Source: Tateyamaria pelophila (GTDB lineage: Bacteria; Pseudomonadota; Alphaproteobacteria; Rhodobacterales; Rhodobacteraceae). Taken from it: 64,000 bases of DNA. A model generated the notes under the pieces. It made no database searches. It was not told the DNA's origin and saw only the letters and a list, made by a program, of their open reading frames with translations. Below, in pieces: positions 1-8,863 of this stretch; within the stretch, counting starts at the first letter, position 1, and each line of letters opens with the position of its first letter. The translations under genes and the position numbers were made by a program. Where the stretch lies: contig NZ_JAIMIA010000011.1 of assembly GCF_019966495.1 (NCBI RefSeq), positions 19,636 through 83,635 on the forward strand, in the 5' to 3' direction.

Positions 1-2
1 TC

Positions 3-479
3 TGCACGGGCAATTCCGCGCGCTCGATCTTTGCCGAGACGATCCTGCGGGACCTCGCCGCCGACAAGTTCAACGCCTACTCGGCAGGGACAACGCACCG
101 GTCCGGACTGAACCCGCTGGCGGTTCAAACGCTGCTGTCCAAGGATCACGACACATCGCCGCTCAGATCGAAAAACGTATCCGAATTTCAGGGGCCGGAC
201 GCACCGAAAATGGATTTCGTGTTCACCGTTTGCGATCGCGCCGCGAACGAAGAATGCCCCACATGGCCGGGTCAACCGATTTCGGGCCATTGGGGCGTGC
301 CGGACCCGGTCAAGGCGCAAGGCACCGAAGCGCAAAGACAGCTTGCGTTCCAACAGACCTATGGCGCACTGCGCAACCGGATCACCGCGTTCACGTCCCT
401 GCCCTTTGCGCAGTTGGACCGTGCGACCTTGCAACAACATGTCGATGAGATCGGCAAAGAAAAACTTCGGCAGGATTGA
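3..479 (+). CDS. arsC: Arsenate reductase, LMW-PTP/thioredoxin type (5' end outside window)
   Basis: Reading frame 3 is open from the window edge to the TGA at 477-479, giving 159 residues without the start codon. It opens inside the phosphatase loop (CTGNSARS), the low-molecular-weight tyrosine phosphatase active site used by thioredoxin-coupled arsenate reductases. Further on are a PLRSKNVSEF segment and a FTVCDRAANEECPTWPG segment, which carries the other redox cysteines, followed by the GHWGVPDPV motif typical of bacterial ArsC. The enzyme reduces cytosolic arsenate to arsenite. It lies 6 bp before the arsenic-linked GAPDH and arsJ, which act on arsenate, so the three probably form one arsenic-resistance operon. 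An ArsR regulator would be expected upstream but is outside the window. Confidence 0.9.
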   Translation, partial: CTGNSARSIFAETILRDLAADKFNAYSAGTTHRSGLNPLAVQTLLSKDHDTSPLRSKNVSEFQGPDAPKMDFVFTVCDRAANEECPTWPGQPISGHWGVPDPVKAQGTEAQRQLAFQQTYGALRNRITAFTSLPFAQLDRATLQQHVDEIGKEKLRQD

Positions 480-485
480 TACCCA

Positions 486-1484
486 ATGACAACTTACGCG
501 CTCAACGGCCTTGGCCGGATCGGCAAACTGGCCTTGCGCCCCCTTTTGGAACGCGGCGCACAGATTGCCTTTCTCAACGATGCGGTCGGCACGCCGGAAA
601 TGCATGCGCATTTGCTGGAGTTCGACTCCATTCACGGGCGTTGGCCTGCGGAGTTTTCGGCGGATGACACAGCGATCACCATCGACGGCACGTCCATCCC
701 GGTGACCAACGCCCGCGACCTGAAAGACCTTCCGCTGGAGGGCGTCGATGTCATGATCGACTGCACCGGTGCGTTCAAGACCGAAGCAGCGCTTGCCCCC
801 TACTTTGAGGCTGGCGTGAAAAAGGTTGTCGTCTCCGCCCCCGTCAAAGACGGGCCGACGGCCAATATCGTCTACGGCGTGAACGATGACATCTATGATG
901 CGAACTCCCACCAGATCGTCACGGCGGCCAGCTGTACCACGAACTGCCTTGCCCCTGTCGTCAAGGTGCTGCTGGAGGGCATCGGGATCAAGCATGGTTC
1001 CATCACGACGATCCATGACGTGACCAACACGCAAACCATCGTGGACCGCCCCGCCAAGGACTTACGCCGCGCCCGCTCCGCCCTGACCAACCTGATCCCG
1101 ACCACAACCGGCTCTGCCACCGCCATCACGTTGATCTACCCGGAACTGACCGGCAAATTGAACGGTCACGCGGTGCGGGTGCCGCTGTTGAACGCGTCCA
1201 TCACCGATTGCGTGTTCGAGATGGCGCGCGAAACCACTGTCGACGAAGTCAACGCCCTCTTCAAAGCAGCCGCCGAAGGCCCGTTGAAGGGCATTCTTGG
1301 CTATGAAACCCGGCCGCTGGTCTCCTCCGATTACACCAACGATCCGCGCAGCGGAATCGTGGACGCGCTGTCGACGATGGTCGTGAACGGCACGCAGCTC
1401 AAGGTCTATGCCTGGTATGACAACGAATATGGCTACGCCCACCGCTTGGTGGATGTGGCGTTCATGGTGGGCGACAGCCTGTGA
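486..1484 (+). CDS. ArsJ-associated glyceraldehyde-3-phosphate dehydrogenase
   Basis: A full-length 332-residue GAPDH. The N-terminal NAD-binding [13 protein letters not shown] motif is at about residues 8-20. The catalytic cysteine lies in [11 protein letters not shown] near residue 147, followed by the HDVTNTQ segment. The C-terminus has the family signature [11 protein letters not shown]. The gene sits between arsC and arsJ and its TGA overlaps the GTG of arsJ in a GTGA junction, so the two are translationally coupled. In characterised arsenic operons this paralogue uses arsenate in place of phosphate to make 1-arseno-3-phosphoglycerate, the ArsJ substrate. That role is inferred from context, since the sequence alone does not separate it from glycolytic GAPDH. 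An ATG at 486 follows arsC closely. Confidence 0.9.
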   Translation: MTTYALNGLGRIGKLALRPLLERGAQIAFLNDAVGTPEMHAHLLEFDSIHGRWPAEFSADDTAITIDGTSIPVTNARDLKDLPLEGVDVMIDCTGAFKTEAALAPYFEAGVKKVVVSAPVKDGPTANIVYGVNDDIYDANSHQIVTAASCTTNCLAPVVKVLLEGIGIKHGSITTIHDVTNTQTIVDRPAKDLRRARSALTNLIPTTTGSATAITLIYPELTGKLNGHAVRVPLLNASITDCVFEMARETTVDEVNALFKAAAEGPLKGILGYETRPLVSSDYTNDPRSGIVDALSTMVVNGTQLKVYAWYDNEYGYAHRLVDVAFMVGDSL

Positions 1485-2746
1485 CACGTCCTGCAGGGCT
1501 GGCGGCCTATAACACCGTCACGGCGGCCTACTGGGCCTTCATGCTGACGGATGGCGCGCTCAGGATGCTGGTCCTGCTGCACTTTCACACGCTGGGCTTT
1601 TCGCCAGTGCAGCTGGCATATCTGTTTGTTCTGTATGAAATCGCGGGCGTCGTGACCAATCTCTCCGCAGGCTGGATCGCCGCCCGCTTCGGCCTCACCT
1701 CCACGCTGTATGCAGGCTTGTCGCTACAGGTCATCGCGTTGGTCGCCTTGGCGCAACTTGATCCGTCCTGGGGGATCACCGCGTCGGTGATTTTCGTGAT
1801 GCTGGTGCAAGGGCTGTCCGGCGTAGCCAAGGATCTGGCCAAGATGAGTTCCAAGAGCGCGGTCAAGATCCTCGCACCCACGACAAATGGCGGGTTGTTC
1901 CGCTGGGTGGCCATTCTCACAGGCTCCAAGAACGCGGTCAAAGGCTGCGGGTTCCTGCTGGGCGCGGCGCTGCTGGCGGTCGTTGGCTTTGTACCTTCCG
2001 TGCTGACGATGGCAGCGGTCCTCCTTGCCATACTGATTGGAGTCGTGATCGCCATGCCCTCCGGCCTGCCAGTCGGGCGCAAGGACGCGAAGTTCTCCGA
2101 AGTGCTGTCCAAAAACCGCAATATCAACTGGCTCAGCGCCGCACGGCTGTTCCTGTTCGGCGCGCGCGACGTCTGGTTCGTGGTCGGCATCCCGATCTAT
2201 TTCTATGCGGTGCTGTCGGATGGCAGCACAGAGGGCAATCGCGCCGCGTTTTTCATGATCGGCACGTTCATGGCCGTCTGGACGATTCTGTATGGCCTGG
2301 TTCAAGGTTGGGCGCCTCGGATCCTGCGGGCAAGCGCGCGCACCGATATCGAGATGCTGGGCCTTGCCAAACAGTGGGTTGCGTTGTTGATCCCGGTGCC
2401 CGCCCTACTGGCCGCTCTGGTCTGGATCAGCGCCGGGCCGTCGCCGCTGCTGACTGCGACCGTCGTCTTGGGTCTTCTGATCTTTGGCGGCATCTTTGCG
2501 GTGAACTCTGCGCTGCATTCGTTCCTGATCCTCAGCTTTACGGATGCCAGACGCGTGACGCTCGATGTCGGGTTCTACTACATGTCTAATGCGGCGGGCC
2601 GCCTTGTCGGCACGGTCCTGTCCGGGCTGACCTATCAGGTCGGCGGGCTTGCGCTTTGCCTTGGGACCGCTGCGGCAATGATCTGTCTGAGTTGGCTGGG
2701 AACAGCCCAGTTGCGGCAAGATGCCCGAAGCGATGTGACCGCCTGA
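1481..2746 (+). CDS. arsJ: Organoarsenical efflux MFS transporter ArsJ
   Basis: A 421-residue polytopic membrane protein of the major facilitator superfamily with about 12 hydrophobic segments. It starts at a GTG overlapping the GAPDH stop. The early region ([20 protein letters not shown]) and the loop with [19 protein letters not shown] are typical of ArsJ. It is known to export 1-arseno-3-phosphoglycerate, which hydrolyses outside the cell to arsenate, so with the GAPDH it forms an arsenate extrusion route. It is the last gene of the operon and converges on pqiC with only 22 bp between them. A small GC hairpin (CCGGC at 2751-2755 with GCCGG at 2763-2767) lies in that gap, without a T-tract. 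Confidence 0.9.
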   Translation: MTRPAGLAAYNTVTAAYWAFMLTDGALRMLVLLHFHTLGFSPVQLAYLFVLYEIAGVVTNLSAGWIAARFGLTSTLYAGLSLQVIALVALAQLDPSWGITASVIFVMLVQGLSGVAKDLAKMSSKSAVKILAPTTNGGLFRWVAILTGSKNAVKGCGFLLGAALLAVVGFVPSVLTMAAVLLAILIGVVIAMPSGLPVGRKDAKFSEVLSKNRNINWLSAARLFLFGARDVWFVVGIPIYFYAVLSDGSTEGNRAAFFMIGTFMAVWTILYGLVQGWAPRILRASARTDIEMLGLAKQWVALLIPVPALLAALVWISAGPSPLLTATVVLGLLIFGGIFAVNSALHSFLILSFTDARRVTLDVGFYYMSNAAGRLVGTVLSGLTYQVGGLALCLGTAAAMICLSWLGTAQLRQDARSDVTA

Positions 2747-2768
2747 GGAACCGGCACTGAAAGCCGGA

Positions 2769-3338
2769 TCAGCGCAACCCGTTGCGCGCAATGTAAAGCG
2801 CCAGATCCAAAATCACCTGCCCCCGTGCCACGACAATCGCCCGTGGCCCGGCTTCGGGATCAAACGGGACCGACAGGTCAAACATGCCGGACCGCTCCCG
2901 GCCGCCATCTGCAACACTGACAAAGTACTGCCCCGTGGTCCGGAACTGCCCATCGGCCCGCGCAATCAGGCTCTCGAAGCGCACATCGAGGCGCGCATCC
3001 GGAAAGGCCTCGAGCGGCCAGGGTTCGGATGCGACCTTTGCACCGGACAAAGTGCCAAGATGCAGGGCGAGTTCAAGGGCGATCGCCCGTTCCGGGCTGT
3101 CGGCCCATTGAACCCCCGAACTGCTGACCAACCGGCCTTCGGCATTTTGTAACGAGATTTCTGTGGCGCTGGCATAGGTGGGCAAGGAGACCTTGCGCAC
3201 TTCGAGCATTTGAAAGGCAATCCTCTGCGTCTGGGTAGCTTTGGGCGGCGTCACGGGATACAATTCCGGCGGGGTCGTACAGGCGGTCAGGGCGAAGGTC
3301 GCGCCGATTAGAATAAACTTCAGAATTCTCATGATCAT
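2769..3338 (-). CDS. pqiC: PqiC-type ABC transport auxiliary lipoprotein
   Basis: A 189-residue predicted outer-membrane lipoprotein. A short signal peptide ends in a lipobox, LTAC, with the acylated cysteine at about residue 20. The rest matches the shape of the ABC-type transport auxiliary (PqiC/YmbA) family. Its start overlaps the pqiB stop in an ATGA, and it is the last gene of pqiA-pqiA-pqiB-pqiC. In E. coli, PqiC is an outer-membrane partner of the PqiB needle that spans the periplasm for lipid transport. A second ATG lies two codons in, so the exact start is uncertain by six bases. Confidence 0.85.
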   Translation of the reverse strand: MIMRILKFILIGATFALTACTTPPELYPVTPPKATQTQRIAFQMLEVRKVSLPTYASATEISLQNAEGRLVSSSGVQWADSPERAIALELALHLGTLSGAKVASEPWPLEAFPDARLDVRFESLIARADGQFRTTGQYFVSVADGGRERSGMFDLSVPFDPEAGPRAIVVARGQVILDLALYIARNGLR

Positions 3339-5419
3339 CGTCCCCGAATAAGTGCGCTTGGGTTCCGCTCAAGCATCCGCACAAGTGACGCGAATGCATC
3401 GGCGGCCGCCGATAGGTCGCGCATTGCCGCTTGGGCATCTCGGCTGAGCGCCTCGCCCTTGTTATAGCCCGCAATCGTCTGATTGGCCTGGCTGAGCACC
3501 GCTTCCATCCGCGACACCAGTGCGGGCAGATCCTGAGCGGAAATAGCGACATTATCCGCCGCCTGCCGCGCGGAATTGAGCGTTGCATTGATGTTGTCCA
3601 CCGCTCCACCCTCACGCAGTTCCCTCAGGGTCGCGTTCATCTCGTTCAACGCAGCACTCAGGTCAGCAGGCAATTCGCGCGCGGCATCAGTGCCCACGAT
3701 GTCATCCATCGAGGCAACAAGCGCTGTGAGCTGCTCGGTAAATTCCTGCAAGGGCAGTGTTTCGGCCTTGGTCGCAATCGCCTGGAACTGCGCCAGCAGG
3801 TCAGGCACGCCTTCGACGGATGCCGTCACACCGTCGGCGGCGGCGGCAGCCGCATCCACCGCGTTGACCAGACGTTCGGCCAACCGGTCCTCCACGAGTT
3901 GCGCCAACAGCCCTTCGAACCGCAGCAAGGCTGCATTCAAGGTGCCCGCGATCCCCTGTACATCGTCAGAGGCGACAATGCTGCGCACATCGCCGAGCAA
4001 GGCGCGCACTGCTTGCGGTGTTTCGCGCACGTCTTCACTGCTCAAAAGCGTCCGCGCACTGTCGAGGAATTGAATGGTACTGTTCAACACATCCTCGATT
4101 GGCAGATCGACAATCCTGCCCACAACGTTTTCGATCGTCGCAGTGACGTCCGAAATATCACTTTCGGTCGTCGGTATGATCGGAATGCTTCCATCCCCGG
4201 TTTCGATGACGATCCGCGGGGCATTCTCAACCTGAACAAGCTCGATCTTGAGCCCCCCTGCCAGCAGGCTGGCAGATGCCAGACGGGCCCGCAAACCATC
4301 GTCGATCCGTTCCGTCAGATAGGCCTGCGCTTCTTCGGGCGTCACATCTTCCGGCAAGCCCAGACGCGAGGGTTGAATGGAGAGTTGTGCATTCAGGCGC
4401 ACGCGCTCGTCGCCAAACCTGTCCCCGTCGATGACGCCGGAAACGCTTTGGACGCGACCGATCTGCAACCCGCTCAGCTCGACCGGCGCGCCGACGGCGA
4501 GGCCCGAGATATTCTCGTCGAAGACGACGCGCATCTCGAACGGATCCGTTTCATCACGGGCAAACAGGCTGTTGCGTGCAGACACCTCGTCACTGAAGAC
4601 TTCAAACATCGTCCCATCCGTCACCCGGTTGGCACTGGACACGAAGGTGTCAAAGGTCAGCCCACCACTGACCAGAGTCGCAAAGGACGAAAAGTCGATC
4701 TGGGCCCCGCTTGGCCCGACCGAAAAGGTAAATCCGGAGGTGTCCCAGAACCGCGTCGACGGAGAGATCAGCCGATCATGCGGCGCATAGATGATGGCAT
4801 CGGCGATGGCGAAATTGCCCTCCGGCGAAATCTGCGCCTTGCCGATGCGGCCCACTTCGATGCCACGAAAGGTGATCGGACTGTTTTCCGTCAGGCTACC
4901 GCCCGCCGAGGTCCGCAGGGCAATCTGCAACCCTTCCTGCCCGAGGCGAAACAGGGGCGCCTCAGTCAATCCGGTGAAACTGCTGGCGGCAGGGCCAATG
5001 TCACCATCCCAGGCACCTTCGATGTACACGCCTGTCAGAACGGTATCGAGGCCACTCACGCCGCGCGCGCTGAGCTCAGGGCGCACGATCCAGAAGGTCG
5101 CGCCCACATCAACATAGGGTGCGATCGCCTTGTCGAGGCGGATCTCGGCCACGACGCCGGTCAGACCCGGCGAAAACCGGACATCCTCCACCACGCCAAC
5201 TGCGACGTCGCGGAACCGCAACTCGGTCTCTCGCCTGGCAATACCCGCCCCATTGTCGAACTTGATCTCGATCAGCGGCCCCCGGTCATCATAGGTTTGC
5301 CAGGCCACGAAAAGCGCTGCGACCAGCGCAAGAATGGGAATGATCCAGACGACGGACGCGCTCCGCATTCCGGATTTGCGCGCAGGTTCGATCTTGACCG
5401 GCTGTGGCGTGTCACTCAT
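3335..5419 (-). CDS. pqiB: PqiB family MCE/MlaD-domain intermembrane transport protein
   Basis: A 694-residue protein with one N-terminal transmembrane anchor (SVVWIIPILALVAALFVAWQ, about residues 23-42), followed by repeated MlaD/MCE domains. The first is marked by GPLIEIKFDNGAGI, and the later ones recur near residues 160-240 and 290-400. The long C-terminal part is rich in alanine and leucine and probably forms the helical needle. E. coli PqiB is shorter (about 550 residues), so the C-terminal extension is notable. It overlaps the preceding pqiA by 8 bp and pqiC by 4 bp. PqiB stacks MCE rings to make a tunnel between the inner and outer membranes for lipids. Confidence 0.9.
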   Translation of the reverse strand: MSDTPQPVKIEPARKSGMRSASVVWIIPILALVAALFVAWQTYDDRGPLIEIKFDNGAGIARRETELRFRDVAVGVVEDVRFSPGLTGVVAEIRLDKAIAPYVDVGATFWIVRPELSARGVSGLDTVLTGVYIEGAWDGDIGPAASSFTGLTEAPLFRLGQEGLQIALRTSAGGSLTENSPITFRGIEVGRIGKAQISPEGNFAIADAIIYAPHDRLISPSTRFWDTSGFTFSVGPSGAQIDFSSFATLVSGGLTFDTFVSSANRVTDGTMFEVFSDEVSARNSLFARDETDPFEMRVVFDENISGLAVGAPVELSGLQIGRVQSVSGVIDGDRFGDERVRLNAQLSIQPSRLGLPEDVTPEEAQAYLTERIDDGLRARLASASLLAGGLKIELVQVENAPRIVIETGDGSIPIIPTTESDISDVTATIENVVGRIVDLPIEDVLNSTIQFLDSARTLLSSEDVRETPQAVRALLGDVRSIVASDDVQGIAGTLNAALLRFEGLLAQLVEDRLAERLVNAVDAAAAAADGVTASVEGVPDLLAQFQAIATKAETLPLQEFTEQLTALVASMDDIVGTDAARELPADLSAALNEMNATLRELREGGAVDNINATLNSARQAADNVAISAQDLPALVSRMEAVLSQANQTIAGYNKGEALSRDAQAAMRDLSAAADAFASLVRMLERNPSALIRGR

Positions 5420-6062
5420 CTCTTGGATTTCTTTCCTGCCGGGTTTGGGCGTCCCAGATCATACGACTGTCGAAAGCCTGCGCCGACAGCATAGTAAATA
5501 TTACAGATAACGCAAAAAACAGGCTTGCGCGGCCAGGATTTACAGCAGCCAGAGTGTTTAACTGGACCAGAGAAGACATGATCGCAACCACAAAGATATC
5601 GATCATCGACCAACGCCCGATGTATTCGACGACTTCGTACAAGAGCTGTCGATGATGGCTGGATACACTCGAAGGCCGCATTACCGAAATGGCCAGAAAG
5701 GCGATGGCCATGAATTTGGCCAGGGGAATGACGACACTGGCGATCAGAATGATCACCGCGATCCCGACCGCGCCATGGTGGATCAATTCCACCGCACCGC
5801 CCACGATGGTGTCTTCCTGAACGCTCAGCAATGTGCGGGTTTGCAGCATCGGGTATGTATTGGCCGGCACGTAACACATCAGCCCCACCAGCCACAGCGC
5901 CCAAACGCGCTGCAGGCTTTTCTCGTCTCGCGCGACAATGGTACTGCCACAGCGGTCGCAGATTTGCGTCCCGGCAGGCCAGACCTGCGTGCAGCGGGTG
6001 CACGCCACAACGCCAAGATCGCGTGCGCTTATAAAGTTTTGGTTTTGTCCAGAGATTTCCAT
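5412..6062 (-). CDS. pqiA: Paraquat-inducible protein A family, second half-length copy
   Basis: About 216 residues: an N-terminal zinc ribbon (CTRC, then CDRC about 20 residues later) and then four hydrophobic segments. The last ends in MLSAQAFDSRMIWD, typical of PqiA. The ATG at 6062 is chosen because AGGTGG lies five bases upstream; an in-frame GTG at 6077 would add five residues. E. coli PqiA is a single chain of about 417 residues with two such domains, whereas here each domain is its own gene and the two overlap. It acts in the inner membrane with PqiB. Confidence 0.85.
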   Translation of the reverse strand: MEISGQNQNFISARDLGVVACTRCTQVWPAGTQICDRCGSTIVARDEKSLQRVWALWLVGLMCYVPANTYPMLQTRTLLSVQEDTIVGGAVELIHHGAVGIAVIILIASVVIPLAKFMAIAFLAISVMRPSSVSSHHRQLLYEVVEYIGRWSMIDIFVVAIMSSLVQLNTLAAVNPGRASLFFALSVIFTMLSAQAFDSRMIWDAQTRQERNPRDE

Positions 6063-6664
6063 ACCGACCACCTGCACAGGACATTGTCCTGTATAACGAT
6101 GAGAACAACTAAAACGGCGAACATCCAGAACGCCGGCCCAAAGCTCACGTCTGCCAGATCACTGATCTTGATCAGGGCGACGGCGCATCCCAGCGCAAAA
6201 ATTTCCGCCATGGACCAGGGCCTGAGCTTTTCCGCGAAGCGAAAGGCGTGCGTCGCCCCCCGTGCCGGCGGATGATCCAGAACAATCGGCACCAGAACAT
6301 ACATCGTGAGCAACACCCGCGCCAACGGCACGAAAATGATCAGCGCGGCCGTCGTCAGCGACAGCGCAATCAGCGGCCCGTCGCTGAAGGCCAGCGCGGC
6401 GGCCAGGATCGAAACCGAATTCGTGGCCCCCGCGACCGAAATCGACAGAAACGGGAATACGGTCGCGGCGATGATCAGGATCGTGATGGCCAGCGACACG
6501 GCAATGATCTGAAGCCCGGCCTTGCGGCGCGGTGTGATCAGCACGGACCCGCAGCGCGCACAGGTCGCCCGCTCGCCGGTTGCTGGCCGCCGCAGGGTGA
6601 ATACAGCGTCGCAATGCGTGCACACAATCAATTCGTCGAGGGGAATCGGTGCAGGATTGTTCAT
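6029..6664 (-). CDS. pqiA: Paraquat-inducible protein A family, first half-length copy
   Basis: A 211-residue membrane protein with an N-terminal CTHC...CARC zinc ribbon (about residues 15-38) and four hydrophobic helices. The FPFLSISVAG segment after the first helix and WSMAEIFALG in the middle are PqiA hallmarks. It is first in the pqi operon and overlaps the next half-gene by about 34 bp, consistent with coupled synthesis of a two-subunit PqiA. Its promoter should lie in 6665-6846, where no clear -35/-10 pair could be picked out. Confidence 0.85.
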   Translation of the reverse strand: MNNPAPIPLDELIVCTHCDAVFTLRRPATGERATCARCGSVLITPRRKAGLQIIAVSLAITILIIAATVFPFLSISVAGATNSVSILAAALAFSDGPLIALSLTTAALIIFVPLARVLLTMYVLVPIVLDHPPARGATHAFRFAEKLRPWSMAEIFALGCAVALIKISDLADVSFGPAFWMFAVLVVLIVIQDNVLCRWSVWKSLDKTKTL

Positions 6665-6846
6665 CTTGCCACTTAGTCATGTTTTGGACAGACATCCCAT
6701 GACCAATCCAAGAAACTGCACAATCTCCCCTATTTCAAGCGGCGCTGAACTCCGGATCTGTCCTGTGCACAGGTATCGGTCGGCACAATCAATTTTATCA
6801 GCGCCGCCTGCTATGCGTCGCAATTCAAATCAGCCTTTCGGGTGCA

Positions 6847-7770
6847 TCATGATCCGACAATGCATTGCTCCGTCCCGATGGCCTCAAAGTGATCCCGGCA
6901 GGCATCGACGAAGGTTTGCACAATCCTTCTGGGGCGGGATTTATCGTAGGCAATGGCAAGCGTCAGCGGCGGCAAAGCGTCGGATATGGGCACTTCGATC
7001 ACTGCTCCGCCACTGTAGGTGGTGCGTGTCAAGGGCCGCATATTAAGGATGGCGCATCCATGGCCCAGGCTAACAAGGCTGCGCACCATCTCGGTCGAGG
7101 TCGCATAAGCGGCAATCGCAGGCTCCCGGCCCAATGCGTCAAAAAGGCCCCGATAGTAGGCAGCCGCAACCGGGCGGTTCAAAACGACAAGCGGTTCCCG
7201 CGCAATGTCGGCCATCGTCACCGTGTGTTGCGTGGCGAGCCGGTGCGCCTCGGGCAGCAGACAATAGGGTGGCGCCGAGATCAGAACGTCATAGTCAATC
7301 GATGGGCGCGCGCCCTCGCTGACGAAAAGGATCACGTCATAGGTGCCATTCAACAGCCCCTCCTGGGCGCTGTCATTGTCACATTCTTCGATATGCAGGG
7401 TGACTTCACCGGCCTCCTGCATGCAGCAGGCGAGGATTTTCGGCAGGAATGCGGGGGCGATCGGCGCATAGTAACCGATCCGTAAGGTGCCGCTCAGAGA
7501 CTGCTTGAGCTCTGCGCCCTCGGTCAGGATCGATTGGTAGTCCTCCAGCAAACGCGCGCACTTTCGGGCAATCGCCAGCCCGTTCGCTGTCGGCTGTATC
7601 CCGCGCGCGCGGTGCCGTGTGACAAGCGTGAGATCACAGGCACTTTCGACCTGATCAATGGCCGCCGAGACCGCGGAGGCTGCAATGTTCAACTCTGCCG
7701 CCGCTTTCGCGATGTTGCCGTGCCGCAAGGCGGTCGTGAAATACGTCATGGCCTTAAGGGAAATATGCAT
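6847..7770 (-). CDS. LysR family transcriptional regulator
   Basis: A 307-residue LysR-type regulator. The N-terminal winged helix-turn-helix covers about residues 1-60 and includes NIAKAAAELNIAASAVSAAIDQVE. A periplasmic-binding-protein-like effector domain follows. It is divergent from the sterol desaturase family gene, with 104 bp between the two starts, so it may control that gene and itself. A TACAG-N11-CTGTA dyad lies 15 bp upstream of its start. The effector is unknown. Confidence 0.88.
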   Translation of the reverse strand: MHISLKAMTYFTTALRHGNIAKAAAELNIAASAVSAAIDQVESACDLTLVTRHRARGIQPTANGLAIARKCARLLEDYQSILTEGAELKQSLSGTLRIGYYAPIAPAFLPKILACCMQEAGEVTLHIEECDNDSAQEGLLNGTYDVILFVSEGARPSIDYDVLISAPPYCLLPEAHRLATQHTVTMADIAREPLVVLNRPVAAAYYRGLFDALGREPAIAAYATSTEMVRSLVSLGHGCAILNMRPLTRTTYSGGAVIEVPISDALPPLTLAIAYDKSRPRRIVQTFVDACRDHFEAIGTEQCIVGS

Positions 7771-7784
7771 CCTTACCTCTGAAA

Positions 7785-7805
7785 TACAGCTTTAGTTGAT
7801 CTGTA
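7785..7805. promoter_or_regulatory. Candidate LysR-type operator (TACAG-N11-CTGTA)
   Basis: A perfect dyad of TACAG (7785-7789) and CTGTA (7801-7805) with an 11-base spacer fits the T-N11-A rule for LysR-type sites. It lies in the divergent LysR/sterol desaturase intergenic region. Binding has not been shown; the site is proposed from symmetry and place only. Confidence 0.45.
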
Positions 7806-7874
7806 AATACTGTTTTTCATATGAATGAACATCTGCCAATCTGATCTGAACGCACTCCACGTCAGGATTCCCGC

Positions 7875-8855
7875 ATGTCTGAAGCCCCATTGAAAGGCTG
7901 GAACCACACGCCAGACGTTCCGCTGCGGGTATCGCCCTTCTTTACCTGGCCGCTGCGGCCGCGGTTAATGTTCGCGTGGCTCTGGCATTCCTGGTTCTTC
8001 ATCACGGAACGGTTAATCATTGTCGGCATCGCGCTGATCTCGTTCCACTGGTTCCAACCGCCGCTGGAGGAAACACAAACCCTCGCCTTTGGCTGGATTG
8101 GCGAGATGTTTCTGCGCAATCTTGTCTTGATGTCGGCGGTCGCCGGGGGCCTGCATCTCTATTTCTATACCTTCACCAAACAGGGACAGAAGCTCAAATA
8201 CGACCCGCGTCCGCTGATGAAGAACGGCAGGCAGTTCACTTTGGGTGGCCAGATCAGGGACAACATTTTCTGGACGCTGGCCAGCGGAGTGACGATCTGG
8301 ACCGGGTACGAGGTCTTAATGTTCTGGGCGCTGGCGAATGGCTATGCCCCGATGCTCACATGGGCGGCGCAACCCGTCTGGTTCGTGGCGCTGTTCCTGT
8401 TGATCCCTGTATGGGAGAGCTTTTACTTCTACTGGATTCACCGTTTTCTACACATTCCGTTTTTCTACAAACACGTTCATGCGCTGCACCACCGCAACAT
8501 CAATGTCGGTCCGTGGTCGGGCCTGTCGATGCATCCGGTCGAGCATCTGATCTTTCTCGGCTCGGTCCTGATCCACTTCATCGTGGCCGCCCACCCGGTC
8601 CACATCCTGTTTCACCTGCAATACTACGCCCTGACCGCCGCCACGACCCATACCGGGTTCGAAGGGCTGTTGGTCAAGGATCAGAACCGGTTGAAACTGG
8701 GCACGTTCCACCACCAGATGCATCACCGCTACTTCGAATGCAATTACGGCTCGCTCGAGTTGCCGTGGGACAAGTGGTTTGGCTCGTTCCACGATGGAAC
8801 GGCAGCCTCGAATGAAAAGATCAAGGAGCGCCGCAAACGGATGAGCGGGGCCTGA
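7875..8855 (+). CDS. Sterol desaturase / fatty acid hydroxylase family protein
   Basis: A 326-residue membrane di-iron enzyme of the fatty acid hydroxylase superfamily. The histidine clusters expected for the metal site are present: HRFLH and HALHHRN in the middle and HHQMHHRYFE near the C-terminus. Several hydrophobic segments surround them. The family hydroxylates or desaturates lipids, carotenoids or sterol-like substrates using oxygen; the substrate cannot be read here. The divergent LysR gene is the likely regulator. The stop lies 8 bp from the convergent RND permease. Confidence 0.85.
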   Translation: MSEAPLKGWNHTPDVPLRVSPFFTWPLRPRLMFAWLWHSWFFITERLIIVGIALISFHWFQPPLEETQTLAFGWIGEMFLRNLVLMSAVAGGLHLYFYTFTKQGQKLKYDPRPLMKNGRQFTLGGQIRDNIFWTLASGVTIWTGYEVLMFWALANGYAPMLTWAAQPVWFVALFLLIPVWESFYFYWIHRFLHIPFFYKHVHALHHRNINVGPWSGLSMHPVEHLIFLGSVLIHFIVAAHPVHILFHLQYYALTAATTHTGFEGLLVKDQNRLKLGTFHHQMHHRYFECNYGSLELPWDKWFGSFHDGTAASNEKIKERRKRMSGA

Positions 8856-8863
8856 GGCGGCCG

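Noticed and set aside
3431..5494. Plus-strand open frame of 687 codons opposite pqiB
   Set aside because: pqiB has clear MCE domains and fits its operon. The opposite frame has a skewed, His- and Arg-rich composition typical of a shadow.
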